A DNA stretch of 64,000 bases from Amblyornis subalaris (GCA_018881555.1 JACAXG010000013.1:6920191-6984190), one strand, 5' to 3'; counted from the first letter of the stretch, positions 10,732-24,000 are shown. Notes: generated from the letters alone by a model not told the origin. Numbers and translations: made by a program.

Positions 10732-10846
10732 GCACAGAATCACAGAGTTGGAAGGGACACACCAGGATCATTGGGTCCAACCCTTAAGTGAATGGTCCAC
10801 ATGGGGATTGAAACGGTGACCTTGGCATTCCTAGCACCATGCTCCA
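10732..10846 (-). mobile_element. tRNA-Ile-derived SINE with CR1-like tail (TguSINE1-like), 5'-truncated
   Basis: Seen: read on the minus strand the element starts tggagcatggtgctagg, passes through atgccaaggtcacc and a degraded B-box (cgtttcaatcc), then ccccatgtggacca. This matches the anticodon arm, variable loop, T arm and acceptor end of tRNA-Ile; the D arm with the A-box is missing or unrecognisable. It is followed by a tail (gatcctggtgtgtcccttccaactctgtgattctgtg) of CR1 3'-end type. Known: SINEs with a tRNA-Ile head and a CR1-derived tail were described from zebra finch and other passerines (TguSINE1) and are thought to be mobilised by CR1 enzymes. Inference: a dead, 5'-truncated copy. 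It is not a tRNA gene, because half the cloverleaf is absent. The exact 5' end is uncertain and could extend to about 10861 in decayed form. Confidence 0.82.
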
Positions 10847-13380
10847 AAATCCATTTTGCCACATCATGCATAATAAATAGTTGTTTCTTAACAGGAACAA
10901 AATATTCTTTTATCATTCAATACATAGGTGTCAAATCCAACCAACATAGATTGATGTGCCATCAACAAAATCCATCAAGAGAATAATCATATCTTAAACT
11001 AAGTATGCAAAGGGCATGTTAAAAAGTACTGGTTTAACAGTTCATTAAAAGTTTATAACAGTCAGAACTTTCAAAAATCTCATTCATCAGAATCCATAGA
11101 CTCATCAGAATTCATAGATTGGGTTCTGATTTGCAAAAAAATCAAACCTTGAACTTGGGTCTGATACAATTTCCTATTAAGTCATCTCAGAAAAGTCAGC
11201 AAATAGAAATTGTCCTTAAGACCAGGATATTAATACGAGACTGCTCTTCTCTCCTATTACCCCTCATATCGCTACAATAACAATGCAGTTTAAAAAAAAA
11301 TGAAATTAATGGCAAAACCAAACAGATTTATCCTCCTTTCCCCTACCAACTAAGAAAGTAAACAACAGCTTCTTGCTCTCCTGAAGTTTAAGTATTAAAG
11401 TTATTCCCACTAATCCTACTCTTTTGTCACTTTGAATTTAGTTATTACCTAAGTCTTGATATTTTGGAAGAGTTAATGAAGCATGGATAATTTAACACAC
11501 AAACACTCTCTATACTTTATTTACTTGTCAAAAAGAAGCTCTTGCAAGATGCTCTTATTTATAAATACAGCCAAACATTAACTAAATGGGTTCATAAATA
11601 TTTATATTTGTTGCATTAATTGAGCTTATAACTTATTTGTATGACTCAAGCAGAAATGAGATGCTGACTGAAAACATTCCACAGAAAATCCCCCTTCTTT
11701 TGTACCTTTCAGAACTGGCACAGTTCAGTTTGCTCCCCAAGGCCTGGGAGGATCCCACAGAACTGGAGGAGCCTGTGAGGTGCAGTCATCAGGAAACGCT
11801 CATCACAGATCCCTGCTGAGGAAACTCCTACACAAAGGGAGCAACCCCAGGATGGACAGAGACCCCTGAGGGGGTAACCTTCATCCCCAGCTTCTCCCAG
11901 CCAACATGAGTTTAAATTTCTAAGTATCTCCAGGAGGGACATTTATTAACACTGCTTTGCAGCCTGCTTAGTATTTTCCTCTTTCACCTTCCACCTACAA
12001 ATAAACCTTTTACCCTCTTAAGGACCAGCTGGGAAAAGTGGTAATTACCAGCTCATTGCTTTTTTTAAAATTATCTCCAGAAAGATGCAGCTGCATTTTC
12101 TGCCTCTCTACCTTGCAGTGCAGATCATTCCAACACCAAGCAGTGCTAAAGCACCAGCTGCTGCTTGCTAAAGTCAATCTAGCCCATCATAAATATGTCC
12201 CCAAGGCCTATTGCCTGTTTTAAGCAAATAGCTTGTGTCAGCAAATTACACATTATTTATTTATCTATTTATTTTTTTATTTGCTTAAGAGGAAGAGAAA
12301 ATATTTTACTCACTGAGCAGTTCAGTGAACAAAGCTTTCCCAATGAGATCTCTGCATTAAGACATCTCTAACCAATCCTCTGCTCTCTCTGTCTCTCCCA
12401 GGAATCAGAGAACTGCATCCAAACAGGATGCTTTGGCTTAGTGAATTAGTAATGATGGTGCTCGAGATACTTACCTTTAAATTTTGTATGGGAAAGCTTT
12501 AAGGTTAGTGAGAAATGTCCCAGAAAGGCCAGGAATACAGGGGTTTACTGAAAGAGCTCCCAACATTAAGTGGTAACATTGAGAGAATCCAAGACAGAAT
12601 GAAGCAGTGCCACTTGTAATGAAAAGTCTGAGGATGTGAGGACCTGCCTAGAATGCTAAATCATTAATAAAAATACAATGGATTGATAAAAATATAACAA
12701 TTCATATTGGATTCATATATAATGCCAAATACATTAATACTGGTTTATTAATAACAATATAAAATTAATAAATACATATCCTAATAAGTCCTCAGACATG
12801 CATGGCATCAGAAGGATCCTTGACCAGGCATTACAATCTCAGATGTCCCATAAAACTCAAATGCTCAGCACATAGACTTTCATACAGATACCACTAATAT
12901 GCAAAAATAACTTCTTCTGACCATATTAATGGCCCAGAATGTTACTGAGTTTCTTATTTTCAAATATTAAAACGGTTTCTTGTGCTGTGTTAGGAAAGAA
13001 GATTTGCCGCTCCTGTTTTGCTGAAAGACTTTTCCAGAAGTTTCCATGAGCAACACTGAGGAAGTGGCAGGTGAAACTTTCAGGATAGACTTTCTTTATA
13101 CATGCTTACAGTCATTCATTGGGGTCGCAAAAATTTAAAAAATGAAATAAAAATATTTGGTAAAAATTGAAAGATATTCCTTACCTCTGAGCCCATATCA
13201 NCTAGAGTAAGAATTCTCATTCTTTACAACTCAGTCATTTGGGCTTTTACGCAGAAATCTTCCAGCTGCTCCACTGGGTTTTGCAGTTGGTTGTTTTTGT
13301 TGGGATTTTTGGTTTTGTTCTCTTTTTTTTTTTTTTTGTGTAAAAAGACAAATATAGTAAGAACCAAAAATATTTCTNAC
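10847..13380. other. Intron sequence, AT-rich, with TTTA repeats
   Basis: Single-copy DNA with an A run near 11.29 kb, a slightly GC-richer patch at about 11.70-11.92 kb that I cannot assign to a repeat family, a (TTTA)n-like stretch at 12253-12282 and a very AT-rich block (about 12.66-12.78 kb) full of attaata words. A 15-T run at 13323-13337 borders the CpG-rich pocket. No exon is supported. Confidence 0.5.
12253..12282. repeat. Imperfect (TTTA)n microsatellite
   Basis: About seven tetranucleotide-like units (ttatttatttatctatttattt...), interrupted by one tc and by an expanded T run. Confidence 0.75.
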
Positions 13381-13620
13381 AAAACCCCAAACCACTCCGT
13401 GTTTGCCCACGAGAACGAAGCCGGAGGGTGCGTCTGCAATGGCGAGGGCAAACAGATGCTCNTTTCCTCTGCTCGTGCTGCAGGCAGGATGAAGGAGGGC
13501 CAGCTGCGAGCCAGCAGCGCCGTGCCAGCACACATGGCTGATGGAACCGAGATATTTGGGTGGCTGGAACAAACACACAACTGTCTGTGCTGGCCTGCGC
13601 CGAAACGTCTAAAACTGGGG
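13381..13620. promoter_or_regulatory. Small CpG-island-like pocket inside the intron
   Basis: Counting by eye over 240 bases I find about 140 G+C (near 58 percent) and 14 CpG dinucleotides, giving an observed/expected CpG ratio of roughly 0.7. The surrounding intron is AT-rich with very few CpGs. This meets the classical 200-bp CpG-island thresholds, though barely in length. A 15-T run lies just to its left (13323-13337), and a second small CpG group (cttcgcg, cccgccgg) follows at about 13781-13823. Several reading frames stay open here on both strands (up to about 160 codons), as expected where GC content removes stop codons; none contains a recognisable motif. Possible roles: alternative promoter, enhancer, or an unrecognised GC-rich repeat. 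Function is inference only. Confidence 0.45.
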
Positions 13621-15787
13621 GGGAGTGGCAGGNGAAAAGTGCCTTGGTCTCATTATTCTTTGCTCTCCCTTCTGGCAGACTAACTTTAGAACCACAATTC
13701 ACTTCTGCCTGAACCCTTCCCCTCATTAGCATGTGCTAAAGAGCCTGTTGCCCCTGCTTGAATTAAATAATTCTCTCTAACTTCGCGTTCATAAAGCTTC
13801 TCACACTCTGGTGTGTCCCGCCGGTCACACCAGGTTATGCTGCAGGCAGTAAAGCTCTCACACGCCTAGAAAGGTAAAATTCCCAAGGGATGGACTCACT
13901 GATCCTTGCTGAGCTGGATGTGCTGTACTGTCACAGGTGCTACAACTCCAAGGCCAGATGAAAAACTGGGATGGGAATCATTAGCTCCCACTTTACCAAA
14001 CTGAGCAGCACCTAAATGAACAGGAAGGAGGAGGCAGAGCCAGAGATAACAAAAATATATTCCCCCTCCTTCCAGGTGGAATTCCTTAAAGCAGCATTAT
14101 TTCTGATCTCTGAACTAACACTATGCCTGAATTCCCAGCTGGATATCCAGGTTAATTCACTGCCTCTGGCGAGCCTTACAAGGTTTCAACTAATGCACAA
14201 AAATAACAGGAGTGCCCACCGTGTAAAATGAAGATTCACAGGTGACAANCTGGCCTAATGATGCTTTCTCACATGATCATTTGTTTGTTTTCCACTTATC
14301 AAAACCATTGTGCCTTTACCTCAGTTTATTATCGCAAATATTGGTGGGGAATGGCCCCCTGAGGGTTCTCTATAGAGAGGATAGCATTGTTAATAAATCA
14401 TATTCTCAACGGGGGTAATGTTGAAAACAAACCTTGAAAGGAGAGCGGCTAAACTCTTTCCTCATTTTAATTTTCAGTCAAAAACTCAAATTACATGCTT
14501 AGAAAGCAATTGTTTTTAGGCAGCTTGAAAGCCAAACACATTAAGCTTGAAGGTTATAAAGCCATTGGCAATGTGACTTCACTTTCAGTACCCTTGTTGC
14601 TTTGACAGTACATCTGCAGTAGCTGTTTTTGACACAATCACTGGTTCTTTTCAGCTGATCATTTGGGGGTTGTATCTGCAGAACAACACCCACATAAAAA
14701 AATCTCATGCTACCATTGCTTTCACATACGAGAACTGCTTTACACTGAATAACAATTTGCATGATGATTAAACACATAGTTATTTCTTGGCTTGTTTTGC
14801 AAGAAGTNTTCAGAAATTTGTTCTGAGTCATGTGATTTTTTTTTTTAAATTTACCATTATGGGAATAATATCTTCATGAGATAAAGCGATAATTCTCCTA
14901 ATATCAAAGTTACAAAATAAAAGTTAGGAATAAAATACTGATATTCCACTTAGATATANAAATCTCAGTGGTCAAAACATACAAGGCAACAAACAGCAGT
15001 TGAATGAAATCAACTTATCAACTAAATATCAACTTCGATNTTTAGTGTCACAATTTTCTGAGATCTATAGAGACAATTAAACTAGTTGCTNTGTCCCAAG
15101 TCTTTCAAATACTTCTTTAAATGCATAACTAATGACTGTAAAGAGACCGTAAGAATTATATTGGATTATGAGCAATGCCTGGGAGCACACAGGCATTTCT
15201 TTGTACTTCATTTGGAGCTTCAAGGAAAACCTAGTTCCAAGTATTGTTGAGAAGAACCTCTGCAAAAGGTGAAATCAAACGTGCTGCTGTTGAAAAGGAC
15301 AACTTTGCAGCCCTTTAGTCAGCTTTAGCCAATATTTGAAATTTCTTAGAACCGCATCAGGAAGAAGCAGCCATGGGCAACCAGTCCATGACACAACCAG
15401 CTGCTGAGTGTGGGAGACAGTTGTGCACATTTTAGATCAGAAACTCTGTGAGCCATTACAAATGTGCAGTTTCCATTCCAGTTNATAACATCATTTTCTT
15501 AATTGTCTTGGACATTTTATCCATTCTAAAAAAAAAAACAAAAAAAACCCCACAACATCAAAAATCATCATGCAAAACTGAGGGCAGGTTAATGGGAGCA
15601 AACCAGTGAAAAATGTGCAGCAGCTGCTGCAAACAGAAATGCTGCTCTCCCTCAGAGNAGGGCTCCTCATTTTAGTTGTCACCAACAACTTGAGCATCCA
15701 GTAGGTTATTTTAAATACCTTGATCAGTTTATAAAATCTATAATATGATGAAGATTTCCATAATAGTTGGAGCTGGTTGATTCAGTC
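13621..15787. other. Intron sequence, nothing coding
   Basis: This is single-copy intronic DNA, with a small CpG group near 13.78-13.82 kb, a T run near 14.84 kb and interrupted A runs near 15.53-15.55 kb. It is one of the denser regions for single ambiguous bases. No exon or mobile element was recognised before the CR1 copy at 15.79 kb. Confidence 0.5.
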
Positions 15788-15930
15788 ATCATAGAGTCAC
15801 AAAACGGTTTGGGTTGGAAGGGACCCTAAAGGTCACCCAGTTCCAACCCCTGATGCCACCCAGTAGTTCAGGTTGCTCAGGGCCCCATCCAACCNGGCCT
15901 TGAGCACTTCCAGGGATGGGGCACCCACAG
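15788..15930 (-). mobile_element. CR1 LINE 3' end
   Basis: Read on the plus strand it begins atcatagagtcac (the inverted CR1 8-mer-type tail), then ggttgggttggaagggaccctaaaggtcacc-like sequence, gttccaacccctgatgccaccc, ggttgctcagggccccatccaaccnggccttgagcac and ttccagggatggggcacccac. This is the standard avian CR1 3' UTR in reverse. It is a 5'-truncated copy of about 143 bp containing only non-coding 3' sequence. Confidence 0.93.
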
Positions 15931-17785
15931 GTGAAGTCCCTTCATTCAAACAAAGTTCTTCATGACTCTGTTTTGTTACTGACAGACTTGTGTTATCCCT
16001 ACCCATTTCCTGAAAAATCATTGGAGGTGCACGAACCTAACTTTTTCACTGACAGCTCCTCATCAATTTATTACACTGATTAAATAAGATTTTTCTGAAT
16101 ATTAAGAAACTAATTTTCTGTGTCAATTGTAAGGTAACAATAAGTTACCTTTCATCAGTGATTGCTACTTGCCATCTGGCTGAAGCAATAGTATTTTGTA
16201 GAGAAACAGGTTTTGTTGGAATGGTATTTCAAAGGATTTAGCTCAAATAGTCAATAATAATAATAAAAAAAGTAAGATAAATAGGCTATAGAAACAAAAT
16301 ACTCTGATTCAGGCCTCAGATAACTAAACTGCAGTTTAACTAAACTTCAGTGGGATTTAAACGCCAAGGCTGTTAAAGTCCACAGCACAAAGATCCCCAT
16401 ATGCTTTGACCTTACTTTATTTTGGGAGACGAGAGCACCTGATTGACCAATTTGTGCATAATTTGTCTTTAAGAAGTCCACAGAACCCTCCCCAAAGGCA
16501 ACTTCAGTTCCATGCTGAACATTTTAAGCACCAAAAGTCTCCCTTCTCTAACAGGACTCCTTGGTAGCAAAGGAACACCAGTGTTACTGGATAAAGATTT
16601 TGCTCTGCCTCAGTATCTTCCTCTCCAGGGGGGAGATAGTGACCCTTCATACCCTATACAGTAATCCCAGAGCTACTCATCCCAAGAGTACTGCTGCAAA
16701 TACTACATCACTATGTCAGCTATAAGTTGATACACCAACAAACCCCACTATGTTGCTATACTTGGANTATTTGTTTCAGAATCCTGTCAAATGAGTGAGC
16801 AGGAAAGTTGAAACATGACACACTGGTGTTACATGTTCTCAGAAACTTTGATAATTTTATTTATGCTTCCACCGGCCCTTGATTCATCATTTAGGATTTG
16901 CAATTGTGGACATAGGGAATTTCACACAGTAAACACTCCAGAAACAACATTCAGTATCAATCATTGACCCATATTCAGAGCTGCTTTAGAAAAGGATACA
17001 TTAAAAATAGGAAACATATATTGTATTAAGCTTCTACAGCTGTGATCATGATGATAAAGCAACATTCAAGCTAAGTTCAGATAAAATTGAGAAAACTAAG
17101 TGACCTTTCGTTTCTTACAGTAGCATGCACTGGGATCAAGGATACATATCTGAGAGTCTCCTGTAGGGAGATATAATGCACTCTTGAGGTTGCCAGAACA
17201 TGAGCCCCTGCATCAGTGCTAGAAGGTCAGTATGTAGTGTGGCATGCAGTGAACAATGACATGAGAAAGAAAAATGTAGCAAAACTTTATTTTCAGTCTC
17301 AGGAACCTTCTAACCGAGTGCCCGTGGCCCAAGAGAACACAGAGCTTCCAGATCTCAAAGTTTTTGAACTGTTCTGCTGTAAATAGAAGTCTGTTCCTGA
17401 TCTCTGGACATTGTAGTTGCTCACTCTTACAGGGATTAAATCATTAAATGGGTCTAAAGAAAATCAAAACAGCATTTTAACAAAGAATAGAACCTGAAAA
17501 AGCCAGCATTGACAGGCATCTGAAGAGTACAGGTCACAGAGAATTCTTTATGAAAAAGAGAACATTTGCATTTTGATCAGCTGTAATTTTACACCTGAGG
17601 TCTAGTACAACTTAGCTATTTAATTCTAACAACTGAGAAAATAGTTCAGACTTGCAGTGTAACTAATCTCCAAACCTTGGAGATATAAAATCAAAGGGAA
17701 TGTGTACCTTAGAGAGCAGCTGCAACCACAGGATATAGAATTAAAGAAATGTGCTGAGGATCTCTGAAAACATGGACGAGATTTA
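15931..17785. other. Intron sequence, nothing recognised
   Basis: Single-copy sequence between two CR1 ends of opposite orientation. A short aat/ata-rich stretch at 16252-16266 is the only simple sequence. No exon-like segment was found. Confidence 0.5.
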
Positions 17786-17972
17786 AAACACTGAATTGCC
17801 TGGCAATNTAGAGAAATGGTGGCTGCCCCACGCCTGGAAGTGTTCAAGGCCAGGTTGGACAGGGCTTTGACCAACCTCATCTAGTGGAAGGTGTCCCTGC
17901 TCANGGCAGGGGGGTTGGAATGAGATGATCTCTAAGGTCTCTTCCAACACAAAATATTCTGTGATTCTGTGT
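17786..17972 (+). mobile_element. CR1 LINE 3' end
   Basis: Plus-strand CR1 3' UTR: a decayed start (acactgaattgcctggcaat), then ggtggctgccccacgcctggaagtgttcaaggcc-type sequence, ctagtggaaggtgtccctg, a g-run, gatgatctctaaggtctcttccaac and the tail attctgtgattctgtg. About 187 bp, 5'-truncated, non-coding. Confidence 0.93.
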
Positions 17973-20479
17973 CATTAAAATATTGCATGGAATTAAGACG
18001 CATGTTTTAGTAAGGCAGAGAAGAGAATTTGTTATATTAAAACTAGAATGTCTATTTGTAGGTTCTCTCAGACAGCTTTAAACCTAAGAAAGCTCAAATT
18101 GGAAATTACACTTCAAACCCACTAACATTCCAAACTCCACAGGATAAATTTTGTCTCCACAAACACTATGAAACTTCTAATTCACTTCTGTTTGGGATTT
18201 CTGAGGAAGTAAATAACAACAGCTCTTGCTCCAATGGAGTTTGAACAGATAAATGAAACACCATTATTTAAGCAATAATTTGAAATGTGTTAAATTTGTT
18301 ATTCATGAAATGTGAATTACAATGATGTGTTAATAGGGAAACACAAACCAAGCTTTTACAATTGCTAAGAAACAAATGTGGGGACTTGCCTGGTTCTAAC
18401 TGAATTATAGAAAGTCAGGAATGTGACTGCTCAGCTGCAGCAACATTCATTTAGATTATTACCTTGCATGGCATTGTCATTCCTGACATTGTATTTTGGC
18501 AGATTCCAAGAATGCTGTCAAGCCATTTGTCAGCTCAGTCAAACATAATATGAGCTGGAGGAATATTTCAACAGAGGTGAACTCATTTTCACCCAAGTAT
18601 TTTGCGAAATGCTTGCGAAGGAAACTGCAACCTGAATTCAAGAGGAAAAATCCAGATGAATGAAAAATATCCCGGAGAATTTTAAAATTAGCCAGAGGAC
18701 CGGAAAAATCTGCCCTATATAAGACTCTTCTAGATCTCCCTGTTTGTCTAGTCCTCAGAAAACGATGGTTAACCACACCGAGACACTCAGGCTGCCACAG
18801 CTTTACAGTGGATGTTTAAAAGGAAACAGCATGCACTTGTTTTTGTGTTAGAATCCTGCAATCAGTTAATAAAATGCAAATTATGGTTTAGTGCATCATT
18901 TCTTAACAAGGATTGAGAACATCTGATGGCTGAAAAGCACTCATGTGACAGAGGAAGGACCAGACCCTTCACCAGTGGCAATCTGCACGAGCAGCTTTGC
19001 AGCTGCATGCTATGGCAGGAAAGAAGATACCACAATAAGGTTCCTACAGTGCAGATTCTGACACCTACAGCAACAAGAGCGTGGTGCNTGGGGACTGGAT
19101 TTGCAGGATGGGATAATTCACGCAGAGGATCCAACACCTGCTCTGCACATTAAGTTCACACTTGCATCAGACTAGCTCCAGCCCGACCCCCTGCACTGAT
19201 CTCTTGGTTATTAGGTTCACATATCTCCAAANACATCTGTTTTCTCCTTTCATCAATAACACATCCATTTCATGTGCTCTGCAATGCGAGGAGTGCAGTA
19301 ACTGGAAACAAGTGGGAGGTTTGCTTCCAAGGCACACTGGGATGGAAACTAAAATGCTAATGAAGGAATGCCCTGTGCTCACTGCACACTACTTCTAAGA
19401 CCTTCAAGGACTGAAATAGATCCTGATTAAATAGAGGATGATTAAATCTAGATCATGTGAGCTGAACTGCTGTGNGATGAGCAATATTACTGACTGAACA
19501 GAAAGTGCGGGGAAAATCTGACCTAGTGTGAGATGAATCCAGAAAGTGAAGCACAGTGCAATAGCAAAAGGGCAGGCAGGAACCATGAGAACCATCTGCC
19601 AACACACCATAATCTGGACTTCTTAATCATTCTTTTCGTTATAGCAGACCCTCTTCTGGGATTACACCCGTAGTTCACCTCTGAGACAGGCTGGTAGACC
19701 CTGAAATCTGCTGGAAGGCACCATTATACACCGGTAACTATCCCTTCAAAAACCGAGTGTCATTAATCATGACAAGAGCCAGGAAGAGCTTGAAGAAAAT
19801 GGCCACAGTGAATCTCACATCTGCTCAGAAGGATGAATAAACATACAGCCCACACCAACATCCCTGCAGGATACAGCGCTGCTTTACTGGGCTGTGTGAC
19901 ACTCAGTAGAATCCCTTCTTCNCTATATTTATAAATAGGTTAAAAAAATGGAGCCTTCATTTTTGAAAAACCCACACTAAGGCAATATACTTAAGCACCT
20001 CGAATAACCATATTCAATATTCTGTGTGACTCTTTGGCACTGTAAGGTGTGACCCTGTATTGTGCTTTCCTGGCTACCAAATCTGTGCAATTACACTTTC
20101 AGCTGCAGCCTTTTGCCTTCTTTCAAAATTGCCTCCACTCACTGGTTTACAGTTTATTGTATCTAGCTCTGTATGCTTAATCTCACATTCCTGCCTCGAA
20201 AAAATCATCAACATTTCAAAATAAGGTGAAGAAGCAAAAATTTGTTAATCAAAAATCTTCATAATTCTGGATTTAAGACCTTCAGCAGCTTCTGAGTGCC
20301 CCTTCAGATTTACAGCTTTTGTCCTGAAGATTTGCATTGACATTAAAGAGAACTGCACAATTTCCTGTACATCTTTTATTTCTTTCTGCAAGGTTCAGTG
20401 GTTCTGTGGTTTACAAACACAGCAAAGATTTCTCTTCGATTGCTGACAACTCCAGCAACAAAAGGAGTGTTTACTGAGG

Positions 20480-21060
20480 ATTGTTAGCAGTTGCTTTTGT
20501 TCTGTGCCTATTGCTTCAACTTTAGTATGCAACTAACTCAAGGATTTCTCATTACCTGAGTTTCTTCACCTTGGCTCAGATTTTCTTCTTAGTTTTGCAT
20601 TCAATCAGGCTAAACCCCCTTTGCTCTCACTGATCTGTTAAATTTCTCTCAACTTCATACTGGTTTTCAGCCATCCATGTAACATTTCTGAGTCAAAGTT
20701 TACAGTTAACCCTCTTCTGTCTCTTTCCCTCTTCCATCCAAATATCTGTAACTTGATCTTCAGGATATGCACCNAACTTCTTTATTTCCTCTTATTATGA
20801 ACTTAGGCTGTCTGTCTGCAGGCTTTCTGCAATTGGCATCCCAATGTATTCTCACTATCTTTAACTCTGGCAATTCTTTATTTTAGAAAAACAACTCCTG
20901 TTCTGCTTTCCATTTCAGTTGTGGCTGTCATCAAGATACCCCGATTTTTCCCCGTCTGTCCCTATGCATTTGATGGATTGTCACTAGAGTTTCTCTCTCC
21001 TAAATGTCCTTGATATCTTTAATTACCTATTTCTCTCTGTTTACTTTGCACTCACTGGGA
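20480..21060. other. Pyrimidine-rich block on the plus strand
   Basis: For about 580 bases the plus strand is dominated by T and C (runs such as cctcttctgtctctttccctcttccatcc), so the SPOCK1 pre-mRNA, read from the minus strand, would be purine-rich here. No tandem unit or mobile element explains it. A weaker block of the same type lies at about 41530-41800. Confidence 0.5.
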
Positions 21061-24000
21061 CAGATTATATAAATCAGGAGTACGTGAACTGAAATTAACA
21101 GATTTGTACAGATGTAAAAGTGACAGAAATGAGAGCAGAATACAGACTAAAGAAATAACACCTAACTTCTTTCTATATATGTANCTGAAAATCATGGCTG
21201 AGAATTTACAATACTTCTTCCTATGCTTAAGCATAACAGATTCCCTTCTGTCATCTGCAGCAACNGCAGTGGCAAAGCCAGCAATTCATGATTTGCTGAT
21301 GTTATAGAGAAAAACAACAAAGTTACATGTCTATTACTTATCTGTCTTTATAATAAAANCAAATTTGAAGGAATTTCCTGAAAATTTATTATTTAGAGGG
21401 TGCTCAAACAATTTTGCCTTTNTTCACCATCCTGCCACTTCCAGATTCTTCACACATTTTTTGATACTCTNATGAACACTGATTATTTTTCTACTTGTAG
21501 TACTCACCAGCTAGACAATGGATTGCTTCCTACTCTATATTTCAAAGCCAGACAATATCAGTTTTTAGAGAAAGCTGAACCAGACTGNAGTTTATTAGTT
21601 TGAAGTTTTAATCAACACAGTGTTTCTGGGAAAACTGAGCCAAAGAATTTATCTCTAGAAAGCTGGACATTTGCTGCAATACATCCCCTGGACCTACCTC
21701 AACAACTTACTGTCAGTAAGCCCAAAACATAATAACCCTCTNGGTTTATGACAATTCAGTGTTTTCACACTGACTATATCTGAACCTAGCTTCCGTCCAT
21801 TCTAGCCAGGCAATAACATTGTATGTTTTTCCCTTAATGGATTTCCAGTTCACTAAGAAGAAAGCCTCCAAATGCTTCTAATCCACAATTACTTCCCATG
21901 TGTTATTTAAACAGTCAGGTGTCTCTTCTTGGATGGTGAAGGCTGCAAAACAGCTTTGCTCCATTGCTGCTTTGCAGAAAGCAATGTAGATACACACCCC
22001 TGCCCCAGGGCACGTCTCCAGGCNTCCTGGGCTCGTTGGGCTGGGCTCTGCTGGCCCCAAGGCCAAGTGAGATGGGGTCACTGAAAGATGCAATGAAGGA
22101 GAAAGGTCTCTGATCCCCCATCCAAAATTTTTGGCTACACAGTTTTATTGGTTGTTCACAAGACTTTGAAGCTCATTTTTCCATAGATGGCATAGTGAAC
22201 TCCAAATGTAGCTTTGCCACAGTTAAAATTGATCATTTTCCCCTAAAGGCAGCAGCCGGCCTTTGTTTATTCTCTAACTCATCTACATGCCCTGTGCTCT
22301 GTCTGCTCCTCCTCTGCCTGATTTGCTCTACTGTTCTCCACACATGGCTGACCAGACCCTTCTCTTTCCTAGATGAACACTCTTCTTGCTTCTGACAGTC
22401 ACTTTTCCAGCTCTCTCCTCAAGCATTTAAAAATACCTCCTCCTTTCCCAGGCTTGCACTTGAGAAACAGTCCTTCAGGAGCAGCTGATCCCCTCCGAAA
22501 GTGACCAATTCAAGTTTCAGCAGCTAAGATTATCAAATCCAAATGCTGGTGAATTATAACATCCCAAAATACTCTTCAAATCCCAGAGATGACCCTTTTT
22601 TTAACTCAATATATCTCTTAGAATGTCAAAACTTGCTTGGGTCTTTGGAGTACAGTNCTCTGAGCCACCTCTGAGCACTGAGCTACTACAGGTATCTCTC
22701 CAGCTCAGAAGATTGATAGCTAGAATATTTGCTTTATTTATATACATCCTATATATTCACTTGGCTGTCATAGAATAAGCCTAGCTTTTCTGGAATGCAT
22801 AGCAAAAAAAAGAAAAAAAGCCTGAGAGGAAGAGGGATAGAACAGGGCTGGATGTGCACAAAAATTCTTCCAGAACAAGAATCACCCTATACTGGCTGCC
22901 TTTTATATCAATAGTATTTATTTCAGCTCATCAGTCAAAATAAGGTAATTTCAGAGAGAATCTGGGGGATGGTCTGGGGACCTCTCCTCTCCTGTGTCAA
23001 ATTCATGTAAACACACAAAATACCCAATTCTACTTAAACCCATTTTTTTCCATTTCAAGTGTGATGACCTACACTTTTGTATGCTAAGCAAGCTCTTAAC
23101 ATTGCTTATTTACTGCAAGATTCTCTTTAGCAGCTGGAGCTGTGGAGTGAGTGGCATGATGATTGATTCTGCTCTTGAAAGTGATTTGGAGATGAAAAAA
23201 TGTATTCTTGTGTGTTCAGCTGTATTCTAAATTCAGTTGCTGTGATGTAACGAAAGTCTGACTATGTAAGGTAGAGTCTGCAAGTTTTTTAATAGGTACT
23301 TAATTTTTTTGCAATAAGGAATTTTTGCCTTTAAAATACACAAGAACAACCAAAAATTAGGTTAGTACATTTCCTTTCTTTATAAAACCTCCAAGGGTTT
23401 TAATATGCATGTTTGCTGGCCGTGGTTTCTCCTGTAAAATGCCTCTGACTGCTCAAGTTCCAAACAGGCTTCTCTTTGCAGTGCATTTCCAAGCCTGCAC
23501 AAACACATAGTCCAGCCTCTCCATCCTGTCAGAGCACTCCACTGGGATGGGGCTGATTAGCTGTTCCCCTGCTGCTGCAGGAAAATGCTGCAGAGTGGCT
23601 GATGGATACACACAGGGTGGGAATGGAGACAGCTTCTGCAGCCATCCATAAACTCAGCTCATTTCAGTTGCTCGCTGTCTGCTACCAGGAGGAGCATGGG
23701 GAAAAGGGAAGGAAAAAGGCTATTTATTTTTATTTTTTTAAAAGATATTAATTTGGCTTTATCATCTGGTATGGCAAAGTGAATGACTGGATCCTAGCAC
23801 AACCCTGAGCGTCACATCTGATAACAACTAAGACATATATTTCCCAACAAAAATAATGTGACAGCATCATGTTCCCTTTCCTCTGGAGCATCCACTCTTG
23901 ATCAACAAGCATCAGAGATAATTTCTGATGATGACTAGCCTATCATGAGCATGAAAAAAGAATTTGTTTAAAATAAATAAACCAGGACAGAACAGTGAAT

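Noticed and set aside
10732..10846. A tRNA-Ile gene
   Set aside because: Only the 3' half of the tRNA is present, the B-box is degraded and a CR1-like tail follows, so it is a SINE.
13247..13732. Longest open frame in the window (about 160 codons, minus strand), with further overlapping open frames on both strands
   Set aside because: Several frames on both strands are open together because the pocket is GC-rich and few stop codons arise. The translation has no family motif and contains ambiguous codons, and no splice or start context supports it.
18714..18723. TATA-like ctatataaga on the plus strand
   Set aside because: No LTR ends, CpG enrichment or downstream open frame accompany it. Such words are common in AT-rich DNA.
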